Positions 8,835 to 17,146 of a stretch of DNA of 64,000 nucleotides are shown here, in pieces (the stretch's first letter is position 1; each line of letters opens with the position of its first letter). The stretch is from Gammaproteobacteria bacterium (GTDB lineage: Bacteria; Pseudomonadota; Gammaproteobacteria; Steroidobacterales; Steroidobacteraceae): assembly GCA_016707425.1 (NCBI GenBank), contig JADJHU010000009.1, positions 1 to 64,000 on the forward strand. The letters are read 5' to 3'. The notes under the pieces are model-generated. The model ran no database searches. It had not been told where the DNA came from and saw only the letters and a list, made by a program, of their open reading frames with translations. Made by a program: the position numbers and the translations under genes.

Positions 8835-9449
8835 ATGGAGCTGCCCGATTTCTTCGAACGCGCACCCGTGGTGCGCACGCGCGATCCACTGGCTGCGCTG
8901 CTTGGCGCGAGCCGCGACGGCCTGCTCGAGTATCGCTATGCCGATGCGGTGCGGCTCGCGGGGCACTCGTGTCCGACTGTGGCGGGTGCGTTCCTCATGG
9001 GACGCGCGGCGCTCGCGGCGCTCTATCCTGACGGCCCCGCGGAGCGCGGCGGCATTGCTGTACGCATGCCCGCACCCGAAGACCACGGCACCACCGGCGT
9101 CGTCGCCCAGGTGCTGACACTGCTTACCGGGGCCGCGGCCGGGAACGGTTTTCACGGCATCGGCGGGCATCACATCCGCAAAGGCCTGCTGCGCTTCGCC
9201 GGACAGCCCGAGGGCGAAGGCATCGTCTTCCGGCGCACCGACACGGGCGCGGCGGTGCAGGTGGAACTCGACGTGTCGCCTGTGCCCGGTGACCCGCGGC
9301 AGCGCGAGCGGCTGATGGCGATCCTGCAGGATCGCGCCGAGGAGTCGGTGCGCGCCGCCTTCGCCGCTGCGTGGCAGGATCGGGTGCGACGGCTGCTGCT
9401 CGAGTTCGCCGACGATCCGCGCGTGATTCAGGTGACGCCTTCGTCGTAG
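8835..9449 (+). CDS. FmdE-like protein
   Basis: 204 residues. The segment RLAGHSCPTVAGAFLMGRAALAAL carries a GHxCP motif like the metal-binding GHxCP of formylmethanofuran dehydrogenase subunit E (FmdE) relatives. It is followed by the glycine- and histidine-rich HGIGGHHIRKGLLRF. No C-terminal zinc ribbon is visible. The function of stand-alone FmdE-like proteins is not settled, and a metal-dependent role is inferred from the His/Cys motif only. The start overlaps the end of the upstream gene; I prefer the ATG at 8835 because GGAGG lies seven bases before it, though the ATG at 8832 is possible. Confidence 0.6.
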   Translation: MELPDFFERAPVVRTRDPLAALLGASRDGLLEYRYADAVRLAGHSCPTVAGAFLMGRAALAALYPDGPAERGGIAVRMPAPEDHGTTGVVAQVLTLLTGAAAGNGFHGIGGHHIRKGLLRFAGQPEGEGIVFRRTDTGAAVQVELDVSPVPGDPRQRERLMAILQDRAEESVRAAFAAAWQDRVRRLLLEFADDPRVIQVTPSS

Positions 9450-9485
9450 AACCGACCGGGCGCTCTCGGCACGTGCCGCGGGTCC

Positions 9486-10571
9486 TCAGGCGAAGGGCAG
9501 GCCCTGCTCCTGCGCGACGATGCGCAGCAGCGCCGCGCCGCCGTTGTTCAGGTCCATGCGCATTTCGCGCGGCACCATGCCGCGCTCCGCATAGAGATGT
9601 CCGAGGCGCGCCATGATGAGCGCGAACTTGAAGGCCCCGAGCACTTCGTAGTACGGGAGGTGACGTGCCGGGCGCCCCGAAGTCTTTTCCCAGTGCGCTA
9701 CCGACTCGGCACGCGGTGGAAAGCCGGGCAGGCGGGGCACGCCGTAGCCCTCGGAGAGTGCACGGTCGAGTGTGATGTACCAGGCGAGATCGTCCACGGG
9801 ATCGCCGAGACGCGCCATCTCCCAGTCGAGGAGTCCCGTGCAGCGTTCTCCCTCGAAGAGCATGTTGCCGATCTTGGAGTCGCCCCAGCAGAGGCCGACG
9901 ACCTCCTCTTGCGGGCGGCTCGCTTCCAGCCATTCGAGCGCCCGGCGCAGGTGCGGGTAAGGTTCGGACTGCGCTTCCACCCAGCCGAGAAAGCGCCGCT
10001 GCCCGGTGAGTTGTTCGTCGAGATGGCTCTGGCGGGGGCCGCGGCGGTCGAGAAAGCTGAAGCCGAGCGCCTGCCAGTCGAGGCGGGCGATGCGGGCGAT
10101 GGTCTCGAGACCGGCGAGCCACAGCGTGCGCTGCGCCGCAGGCGCCATCTCGTGCAGCCAGCCCTCCAGGTGATAGAGGGGATTCTCCATCACGACACGG
10201 CCCGGCAGGCGCTCCATGAGGTAGAACGGCACGCCCAGGGGGCTGTCGGCGCCTGCATAGCCGAAGAGCTTCGGCACCGGCACATCGGTGCCGGCCAGGT
10301 GCTCCATGCAGCGGTACTGGAGCGAGAGATCGTATTCCGGGAAGAGGCCCGCGGCGCTCGGCTGCAGACGCAGCACGAGTGCGTGGCGCTCCTCCGCGCC
10401 GTTGCGCTTCCAGACAAGATCGATCATCCACGTCTCGTTCGAGTAGCCTTGGCCCGGTGGCTCGACCTTCGGAAAGCGGATGTCACGTGCTTCCGGGTGG
10501 CGCGCGCCGAGCCACGCGGTGAGCCGGTCGATCATCGACCCGATATCGGTGTGGCCGGTATTCGTATGCAT
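9486..10571 (-). CDS. Phosphotransferase (aminoglycoside phosphotransferase/ACAD10-like) family protein
   Basis: 361 residues with a kinase-like fold. The catalytic loop is LCWGDSKIGNMLFEG (an aspartate in the APH-type HGD context) and the metal-binding segment is LLDWEMARLGDPVDDLAWY. Family members often sit in acyl-CoA degradation clusters beside acyl-CoA dehydrogenases and may phosphorylate hydroxyacyl-CoA intermediates, as ACAD10/ACAD11 do. I chose the ATG at 10571; an ATG nine codons further upstream in frame is also possible. The start lies only 37 bases from the divergent aldehyde dehydrogenase gene. Confidence 0.85.
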   Translation of the reverse strand: MHTNTGHTDIGSMIDRLTAWLGARHPEARDIRFPKVEPPGQGYSNETWMIDLVWKRNGAEERHALVLRLQPSAAGLFPEYDLSLQYRCMEHLAGTDVPVPKLFGYAGADSPLGVPFYLMERLPGRVVMENPLYHLEGWLHEMAPAAQRTLWLAGLETIARIARLDWQALGFSFLDRRGPRQSHLDEQLTGQRRFLGWVEAQSEPYPHLRRALEWLEASRPQEEVVGLCWGDSKIGNMLFEGERCTGLLDWEMARLGDPVDDLAWYITLDRALSEGYGVPRLPGFPPRAESVAHWEKTSGRPARHLPYYEVLGAFKFALIMARLGHLYAERGMVPREMRMDLNNGGAALLRIVAQEQGLPFA

Positions 10572-10608
10572 GGTATGAAGATTAACTGCATGCAGGAGGT
10601 GGGGACAG

Positions 10609-12057
10609 ATGCACACGATGATGCCTGATCCGTACGGGCTGCAGGCGCTGCTGTCGCGGCAGCGCCGCGCGTTCCAGCAGCACCTGCCGGTGCCGGCGGC
10701 CGTGCGCCGTGACCGGCTGCGCCGGGCCGCAGGACTGCTCATCGCCAGCCGCGACCGGCTCTGCGAGGCCATGAACGCGGATTTCGGCTGCCGGCCGCGA
10801 CTCATGTCCCTGACCACGGACATCGCCGTGGCCGTCCGCAGCCTGCAGGATGCGGCCCGCCACGTGGCACGCTGGATGAAGCCGCAGCGGCGCGAGTTGC
10901 CCTTCCCCCTCGGCATGCTGGGCTGCCGCGGCCACGTGGAATTCCAGCCCAAGGGGGTCGTCGGCATCGTCGCGCCCTGGAACTACCCGGTCAATCTGGT
11001 CTTCGTGCCGCTCGCAGGCGTGCTCGCCGCCGGCAACCGGGCCATGATCAAGACTTCCGAGCTCGCACCGGCGACCGGTGAGGTCTGCCGAGAGCTCATT
11101 GCCGCGGAGTTCGACGGGAGCGAGGTGGCGGTCGTCACGGGCGATGCAACGGTCGCCGAGGCCTTCACGCGCCTGCCCTTCGATCATCTGCTCTTCACCG
11201 GCAGCACGCAGATCGGGCGCGCGGTCATGCGGGCGGCCGCAGAACATCTCGTCCCCGTGACACTCGAGCTCGGTGGCAAGTGCCCGGTGATCGTCGGGCG
11301 CAGCGCCGACGGGACCCGCGTGGCCAGGGCGGTCGCCCAGCACAAGCTCATGAATGCGGGGCAGACCTGTCTTGCGCCGGATTATGTCTTCCTGCCCCGT
11401 GAGCGCGCGGATGCACTCGTTGCCGACATCGTCCGTGAGGCTGCAGCCATGTATCCGCGGATCGTGGACAACCCGGACTACACGGCGGTGATCGATGCGC
11501 GCCACTACACCCGTCTCGCGGGATACCTGGAAGACGCAAGGGCGCTCGGCGCACACGTGACGCTGGTCAATCCCGCGGGTGACGCAAGCGAGAAGCTTGA
11601 AGGCGAATGCAAGCTCCCGCTCGCCATCGTGCGCGGCGCGAGCGACGCCATGCGCGTGATGCAGCAGGAGATCTTCGGTCCGGTGCTGCCAGTGCTCGAG
11701 TACGATTCCATCGACGAGGCGATCGCCCATGTGAATGCTCACGAGCGACCGCTCGCGCTCTACTACTTCGGACACGATGCGGCCGAGGAACGCCGCGTGC
11801 TCGATCGCACGCACTCGGGCGGCGTGACCGTCAACGAAATGACCTTCCACTGCGGTGCCGAGGATCTGCCCTTCGGCGGCGTCGGTGCCTCCGGCATGGG
11901 CGCCTATCATGGCGTGCATGGTTTCCGCGAGTTCAGCCACGCGCGCGCCGTGTACCGGCAGAGCAGGGTGGATGTCTCGGCGCTCGGCGGCATGCGGCCA
12001 CCCTACGGTGACAGGCTGAAGAAGACCATCGAGCGCCAGCTGCGCGTGAAGGTGTGA
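10609..12057 (+). CDS. Aldehyde dehydrogenase (coniferyl-aldehyde dehydrogenase type)
   Basis: 482 residues. It has cofactor segment FTGSTQIGRAVM, general base in TLELGGKCPVI, nucleophilic cysteine in NAGQTCLAPDY, and C-terminal FREFSHARAVYRQ. It closely resembles the dehydrogenase half of the DUF35 fusion at 1989-3854 (shared DxxFGxRxxxxSLxxD and PFGGVGxSGMGxYHG blocks) but has no DUF35 part, so the two are probably paralogues. AGGAGG lies about nine bases upstream of the ATG at 10609. It oxidises an aldehyde to a carboxylic acid with NAD(P). Confidence 0.93.
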   Translation: MHTMMPDPYGLQALLSRQRRAFQQHLPVPAAVRRDRLRRAAGLLIASRDRLCEAMNADFGCRPRLMSLTTDIAVAVRSLQDAARHVARWMKPQRRELPFPLGMLGCRGHVEFQPKGVVGIVAPWNYPVNLVFVPLAGVLAAGNRAMIKTSELAPATGEVCRELIAAEFDGSEVAVVTGDATVAEAFTRLPFDHLLFTGSTQIGRAVMRAAAEHLVPVTLELGGKCPVIVGRSADGTRVARAVAQHKLMNAGQTCLAPDYVFLPRERADALVADIVREAAAMYPRIVDNPDYTAVIDARHYTRLAGYLEDARALGAHVTLVNPAGDASEKLEGECKLPLAIVRGASDAMRVMQQEIFGPVLPVLEYDSIDEAIAHVNAHERPLALYYFGHDAAEERRVLDRTHSGGVTVNEMTFHCGAEDLPFGGVGASGMGAYHGVHGFREFSHARAVYRQSRVDVSALGGMRPPYGDRLKKTIERQLRVKV

Positions 12058-12097
12058 CTGCGCGTCCCCGATTTGATGCAACAACGTGGAGACTCCG

Positions 12098-13612
12098 ATG
12101 CTGCGAAGTCTGGTGTTTCTCGTCGCCTGTCTGGCCCTGACCATCGATGCTGCGCCGGCCGCCGAAAACCCCGTGCGCAAGGCGAATCAGGAGGTGAGGC
12201 ATCCGAACGTGCTCCTGATTCTCGCCGACGACATCGGCTACTGGAACGTGAGTGCCTACAGCCAGGGCATGATGGTGCCGACGCCCGGCATCGACCGCAT
12301 TGCGCGCGAAGGTCTGCTCTTCACCGATCATTATGCCGAGCCTTCCTGCACGGCCGGTCGCGCAGCGTATCTCACGGGGCAGTATCCGATCCGCACGGGG
12401 CTCACCACGGTGGGCCTGCCGCACTCGCCGGTCGGTCATGACAGACGCGATCCGTCGATCGCGGAAGTGCTGAAGACCCAGGGGTATCGCACGGGCTACT
12501 TCGGCAAGAGCCACCTCGGAGATCGTGACGAGCACATCCCCACGGCCCATGGCTTCGACGAATTCTTCGGGGATCTCTATCATCTCAATTCGGAAGAAGA
12601 GCCGGAACAGCTCGACTATCCGAAAGATCCGGAGTTCCGCAGGAAGTACGGTCCCCGTGGCGTCATCGAATCCACGGCGGGCAGTCCGGTGCGGGAAGCG
12701 GGTCCGCTCACTGCGAAGCGCATGGAGACGTTCGACGAGGAGATCACCGCCCACAGCATCGACTTCATGAGACGTGCCGTGCGCGCGGGTGAGCCGTTCT
12801 TCGTATCGCACAACCCGACACGCAACCACATCTACCTGCATTTCCGGCCTGGAAATGCCTCTCTTGCGGCCGGTTTCTCGAGTGAGGAGGACAGTTTCGG
12901 CAGTGGCATGGTAGAGCTCGATCGCTACGTCGGGCGGCTGCTGAGGGAGCTCGATGACCTGGGCATCGCGAAGAACACCATCGTGATCTTCACCTCCGAC
13001 AACGGGCCGATGTATCAGTGGTGGCCGCAGGGCGGCACGTCACCGTTCCGCGGCGGCAAAGCCTCCACCTGGGAGGGCGGGGTGCGTGTGCCGATGCTGG
13101 TGCGCTGGCCGGGCCACATCGAGGCCGGCCGCGTCTCGAACGACATCCAGAGCCACCTCGATCTCTTCACCACGATTGCGGCCGCAGCGGGGCGGCCCAG
13201 CGTGGCGGAGGAGCTCAGGATCTCACACCACGTCCACATCGATGGCGTCAACAATCTCGGGCACTGGCTCGGACGCGCGCCTTCGGCGCGCACCTCGTAT
13301 CTCTACTACAACGAGAGTGTGCTCTCGGCCGTACGCATTGGGCCGTGGAAGGGGCACTTCCGCGTGCGCGACGATTTCTTCGACTACTCGAAGCCCGCGA
13401 GCCTGCTGTTCAATCTGCGCATGGATCCCTTCGAGCAGCATGACGGCATGGCCTCGCATCAGCTCGCCATGCGCAAGGCGTGGTTCGGCGGACTCATGCA
13501 GGACATTCTGCAGCAGCACATGGCGAGCCTGCGGGAGTTTCCGCCGCGCCAGGCGCCGGGCAGCCTCGTGCCGCGTGAGGGGACGAGGCAGGTTCCCGCG
13601 GCTGTGCAATGA
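12098..13612 (+). CDS. Type I sulfatase (arylsulfatase family), exported
   Basis: About 504 residues. The N-terminal MLRSLVFLVACLALTIDAAPA looks like a signal peptide, so the enzyme is probably periplasmic. Metal-binding DD lies in LILADDIGYWN. The formylglycine signature is CTAGR with C84, the CxAxR variant that needs a formylglycine-generating enzyme or anaerobic maturase; neither is in this window. Further sulfatase blocks are GKSHLGD and FTSDNGPMYQW. It hydrolyses sulfate esters, and the surrounding genes make a sulfated hydrophobic alcohol or phenol a reasonable but unproven substrate. ATG 12098 is preferred over GTG 12086 because GGAG lies at proper spacing. Confidence 0.9.
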   Translation: MLRSLVFLVACLALTIDAAPAAENPVRKANQEVRHPNVLLILADDIGYWNVSAYSQGMMVPTPGIDRIAREGLLFTDHYAEPSCTAGRAAYLTGQYPIRTGLTTVGLPHSPVGHDRRDPSIAEVLKTQGYRTGYFGKSHLGDRDEHIPTAHGFDEFFGDLYHLNSEEEPEQLDYPKDPEFRRKYGPRGVIESTAGSPVREAGPLTAKRMETFDEEITAHSIDFMRRAVRAGEPFFVSHNPTRNHIYLHFRPGNASLAAGFSSEEDSFGSGMVELDRYVGRLLRELDDLGIAKNTIVIFTSDNGPMYQWWPQGGTSPFRGGKASTWEGGVRVPMLVRWPGHIEAGRVSNDIQSHLDLFTTIAAAAGRPSVAEELRISHHVHIDGVNNLGHWLGRAPSARTSYLYYNESVLSAVRIGPWKGHFRVRDDFFDYSKPASLLFNLRMDPFEQHDGMASHQLAMRKAWFGGLMQDILQQHMASLREFPPRQAPGSLVPREGTRQVPAAVQ

Positions 13613-13649
13613 TCGATGAATGACTCTTCAGAAGCAGGAGGGGCTGGCG

Positions 13650-14141
13650 ATGAAGATCACGGGCAAGTTTGCGTTGACCTCTGAGGAGATCGATGCGCTT
13701 TTGAGGGAGGCGAAGATCATTCGGGTGGCCACGCAGGGTCCGGGAGCGCGGATCAATCTGACGGCGCTGTGGTTCTGCTGGGTGGGGGGCAAGGTCTATG
13801 CCTTCACGCGCGGGCAGAAGGTGGAGAACCTGAGGCACAACCCCGTGTGCACGGCGATGGTGGATCGCAACGAACGCTACCCGGAGCTCCAGGGCGTGAT
13901 GCTGGAGGGGCGGGCGAGGGTGCTCGAGGATGCGGCGGCGGAGGCGGCCGACGAGCATCTGGATCCGGTGGTGCGCGATGCCATCGGGGCGAAGTACGCC
14001 GAGGGAGGCTTTGGCAGCCGCGCCAGCACGCGCAATGCCAGCACGGCGATGGGGAAGAACTGGCGCTGGATGGTGTTGACCCCGGAACGCGCCTTCAGCT
14101 GGGACAACACGAAGCTCCCGAAGCGTCCACCGAAGGCGTGA
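13650..14141 (+). CDS. Pyridoxamine 5'-phosphate oxidase-like flavin/F420-binding protein
   Basis: 163 residues of the split-barrel PNPOx-like superfamily. It shows IIRVATQGPGARINLTALWF (strand pair beside the flavin), KVYAFTRGQKVENLRHNPV and MVDRNERYPELQGVMLEG, typical of small flavin- or F420-binding reductases. GCAGGAGG precedes the ATG at 13650. Because luciferase-like proteins that may use reduced flavin or F420 occur elsewhere in the window, a cofactor-related role is possible, but the physiological reaction is unknown. Confidence 0.8.
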   Translation: MKITGKFALTSEEIDALLREAKIIRVATQGPGARINLTALWFCWVGGKVYAFTRGQKVENLRHNPVCTAMVDRNERYPELQGVMLEGRARVLEDAAAEAADEHLDPVVRDAIGAKYAEGGFGSRASTRNASTAMGKNWRWMVLTPERAFSWDNTKLPKRPPKA

Positions 14142-14158
14142 GTGGCAGGGACGCACAC

Positions 14159-15134
14159 ATGAACGGGACGAGGGCTTTCGGGGCGCAGTCGACGGGCACG
14201 GAGGTGCTGGTCGGGGTGGACCTCAGGGGCAAGGTGGCCGTGGTGACAGGCGCCTCAGGCGGCATTGGCGAGGAGACGGCGCGCGCACTGGCCGCGGCGG
14301 GCGCTCGTGTCGTGATCGCGGCGCGCAACCGCGGGAAGGCGCAAGCCGCGATGGGGCGCATCCTGGCGTCGAACGCCGCAGCCCTGCTCGAGTTCGAGAC
14401 CCTCGAGCTCGATTCCCTCGAGAGCGTTCGGGCGTGCGCACAGCGGTTACTGGCGCGCCATCCCACGATTCATCTGCTTATCAACAACGCTGGCGTCATG
14501 GCCTCGCCGCTCGCGCGCACGGCGGAGGCTTCGAGTCGCAGCTCGCGAGCAACCACCTGGGGCATTTTCTCCTGACGGGGCTGCTGCTGCCGGCACTGCG
14601 CCGCGGGGCCCCGAGTCGCGTGGTGGTCTTGAGCTCGATCGGGCACCGGGTCTGTGCGGTCGATCTCCAGGATCTGAACTTCGAGCGCCGGGCGTATAGC
14701 CCATGGATCGCCTACGGGCAGTCGAAGACGGCGAATGTGCTCTTTGTCGTGGAGCTGGAGCGGCGTTTCGGGGGTGAGGGGATCCACGCCTATGCGGTGC
14801 ACCCCGGAGCGATCCCGACCGAGCTCGACCGGCACCTGAGCCCGGAGGAGCTGGCTGCGGTCGATGCGCACTCCCCGGGAGGGAAACTCCAGCGCAAGTC
14901 CGTCGCGCAGGGGCGGCGACCACGCTCTATGCGGCCACGGCCCCTGAGCTCGAGGGCCGGGGCGGGGTGTATCTGGAGGACTGTCACGTGGCGGTGGTCA
15001 ATGACAGCCGCGGCTCGGCCGAGGGGGTGAAGGCCTATGCGCTCGACCCTGAGGCGGCACTCGGGTTGTGGCGGGCTTCGGAGCAGATGGTGGGCGAGCG
15101 ATTTGGAACGGCAGCGGTGTCAGGGGAGGGACCG
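14159..15134 (+). pseudogene. Short-chain dehydrogenase/reductase with two frameshifts
   Basis: An SDR reading frame interrupted twice. Frame one gives VVTGASGGIGEETARALA (Rossmann motif) to NNAGVMASPLARTA. At 14522-14528 one base appears lost, and the protein continues in another frame with GFESQLASNHLGHFLLTGLL, SSIGHR and the active-site YGQSKTANVLFV. At about 14908-14916 (CAGGGGCGG) a second base is missing, and the sequence continues as VYLEDCHVAVVNDS in the third frame. No stop occurs before the next gene, so the end runs into it. Restoring one base at each site gives a normal retinol-dehydrogenase-like SDR of about 320 residues. Sequencing error and true decay are both possible. Confidence 0.8.
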
Positions 15135-15743
15135 ATGAGCTACCAATTCATTCTCACCGAGCAGCGCGGGCGCGTGGCGATCGTGAAGCTCAACCGCCCC
15201 GAGCGGCTGAATGCCTTGAGCTATCCGCTGGTCTATGAGCTCTATGATGCCTTCGAGCGCTTCAACGCGGACCCGAGCGTCGGGGTGATCATCCTCACGG
15301 GCGAGGGACGTGCGTTTTGCGCCGGCCTTGATGTGCAGGAGTGGCAGAACCCGGAGCCTCCGGCCTCAGGGGAGCCGATGAACTACCGCTCGCAGCTCAG
15401 GTGGCTCGAGATGATGCGCCGCTCCAAGCCCGTGGTGGTGGCGGTGAACGGGCTGGCGGTGGGCGGCGGGATCACGGTGATCCTCTCCTGCGATCTGCGC
15501 ATCGCCTCCGATCAGGCGCAGTTCGAGGAGCGCTCAGTGCACCTTGCCGAAGAGATCGCGGCGCATCCGACGTCATCGCTTCTGGCGACCAAGCAGCTTG
15601 TCTGGGACAACATGTGCGAACCGGATGGCGAGAAGGTGCTGCGGCGCGAGACGGAGGTGGAGGAGCGGCTGATGAAGGGCCCGGATTTCGCGGAAGCCAC
15701 GCGTGCCTTCATCGAGAAGCGTCCGCCGCGGTTCAACACCTGA
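15135..15743 (+). CDS. Enoyl-CoA hydratase family protein with internal deletion
   Basis: 202 residues against about 260 for the family. The first half is normal: RVAIVKLNRPERLNALS, FCAGLDVQEWQ and VNGLAVGGGITVILSCDLR. After ASDQAQFEERSVH the sequence jumps to LAEEIAAHPTSSLLATKQ, so roughly 55-60 residues holding the second catalytic acid and the hinge are missing without a frame change. The product is probably inactive. ATG 15135 has GGGGAGGG upstream. The preceding damaged SDR frame reads straight into it without a stop. An assembly collapse is an alternative to a real deletion. Confidence 0.7.
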   Translation: MSYQFILTEQRGRVAIVKLNRPERLNALSYPLVYELYDAFERFNADPSVGVIILTGEGRAFCAGLDVQEWQNPEPPASGEPMNYRSQLRWLEMMRRSKPVVVAVNGLAVGGGITVILSCDLRIASDQAQFEERSVHLAEEIAAHPTSSLLATKQLVWDNMCEPDGEKVLRRETEVEERLMKGPDFAEATRAFIEKRPPRFNT

Positions 15744-15829
15744 GAGGGCCCCGAAAGCCATGAGTCGTTCTGCTCCGTACGGCTGTGCGGGCAGCGGGCG
15801 CACGATGTAGCTCACCCGAAGGCCGCATG

Positions 15830-15850
15830 CCTTCTCAGTTCATGAGAAGG
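15830..15850 (+). promoter_or_regulatory. Inverted repeat upstream of LuxR-type regulator gene
   Basis: CCTTCTC and GAGAAGG form a perfect 7-base inverted repeat with a 7-base loop, 39 bases before the regulator start. No T-run follows, so it is not an intrinsic terminator. It could be an operator for autoregulation or an mRNA hairpin. Confidence 0.35.
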
Positions 15851-15889
15851 TGTGTTAGCTTGAAACCAAAATCGTCGCGGGGATGCAAC

Positions 15890-17005
15890 ATGGCCGGGCA
15901 CAATCTCGCCAGGTTCAACGAGATCGTCAACACGATTTACTCCAGCCGTGCGGAGATCCCCCGATGGAGCTCTTTCCTGCGAAATCTCAAGGAAGCAACA
16001 GGATCCGTGTCGGCCTACATGGCCTTCGGCGACGAGGTCTCCTGGCATGAGCGCGCCCACTTTCTTGAAAGCGCCAGCAACCGCGCGGTGAGTGACGGAC
16101 AGGACCACTCCGACTATCTGCGACTGAGCCCGTTTACGCCATTACCGCAGGGCCAGGTTGCGACGATGAGTGAGTTGCTCAGGAAGGGGGAGTCGGTCCA
16201 CCCTGATTTCTTCTCTCACGTGATTCGACCAGCCGGAATTGGCGACATCATCGGAGTGAATTTTGCCCGCCACGGGAAGCAGGTCGCCACTCTTCGTTTG
16301 GGGCGGATGCAGGCGGCCGGCCGCTACTCGAGGCGGGACAAAGATCTGTGTGCCTTGATGCTTCCTCACCTGCAGCGCGTGTGTGCGGAGAGCGCTGGTA
16401 TGAACAATGCGCCGGAGTGGCAGCCGATACTGTTTGACGCGGTGCACTGGCTGGGTGTGGGGGTCGTGCTGATCGATGCCTGCCGACAGATCATCGATGC
16501 CAGCGACCTTGCGTTCGAGCTCATGGCCAACTATCGGCACCTGTTCTGTGCCGGCAGGGCCGGTCTGCACTTCCGAAGTCTTACGCATGAAGAAGTCTTC
16601 GGAAGGGCTGTGAGTCGAGTACTCGGTGGTAGCGAGAGCCAGGCGCTGCGCGTGGCGGGCGGTGATCACAGAGGCGGACTGGACTTCGTGTGCGTCAGGG
16701 CACCACAGAGTGTCTGGGGTGCACCGCAACGCCGCGTGGTCGTATTCGTGAGTCACCACCGCCAGCCCAGACCAGTGGCGGTTGGAACACTGCGCGGGCT
16801 GTTTGGTCTGAGTCGTGCTGAGGCGCAGGTGGCGCTCGGCCTGGCTGCCGGCCTTTCGATCTCACAAATTGGTGAGAGAGACTCCATTTCCCGGAACACG
16901 GTCTACAGCCACCTGAAGTCTGCATTCGACAAGGTCGGTGTCAGCCAGCAATCGGCGCTCGTGAGCTGCGTACTTCGAAGCATTGCGGTGCTTGGCCGGG
17001 AATGA
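15890..17005 (+). CDS. LuxR-family transcriptional regulator
   Basis: 371 residues. The C-terminal 65 residues form a LuxR/NarL-type helix-turn-helix: FGLSRAEAQVALGLAAGLS, then ISQIGERDSISRNTVYSHL as the recognition helix region. The first 300 residues carry no receiver aspartate pattern or autoinducer-domain signature that I recognise. They resemble the uncharacterised sensory part of LuxR proteins found beside TonB receptors in degradative proteobacteria. ATG 15890 follows GGGG at suitable spacing; an upstream extension of 35 residues is low-complexity. It is probably the regulator of the TonB receptor and catabolic genes that follow. Confidence 0.85.
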   Translation: MAGHNLARFNEIVNTIYSSRAEIPRWSSFLRNLKEATGSVSAYMAFGDEVSWHERAHFLESASNRAVSDGQDHSDYLRLSPFTPLPQGQVATMSELLRKGESVHPDFFSHVIRPAGIGDIIGVNFARHGKQVATLRLGRMQAAGRYSRRDKDLCALMLPHLQRVCAESAGMNNAPEWQPILFDAVHWLGVGVVLIDACRQIIDASDLAFELMANYRHLFCAGRAGLHFRSLTHEEVFGRAVSRVLGGSESQALRVAGGDHRGGLDFVCVRAPQSVWGAPQRRVVVFVSHHRQPRPVAVGTLRGLFGLSRAEAQVALGLAAGLSISQIGERDSISRNTVYSHLKSAFDKVGVSQQSALVSCVLRSIAVLGRE

Positions 17006-17049
17006 TTTTCCGGGTACCGGGTTCGCCTGGCGGATCCGGGACCACGAAT

Positions 17050-17063
17050 CACCAATCTTGGTG
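17050..17063 (+). promoter_or_regulatory. Palindrome between LuxR gene and TonB receptor gene
   Basis: CACCAATCTTGGTG is an inverted repeat of six-base arms around a 2-base centre, 84 bases upstream of the TonB receptor start. It lies in the 141-base gap after the LuxR gene. A regulator operator is a reasonable reading. No T-run follows, so a terminator is unlikely. Confidence 0.35.
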
Positions 17064-17146
17064 TAGTGGCGGGTGCCGGTGACTCGTAGTCTGCGCGGGA
17101 AAGTCCGGAACTCGGGTCCCGGACACCTGAAGAGGGAGCGCGAGTC

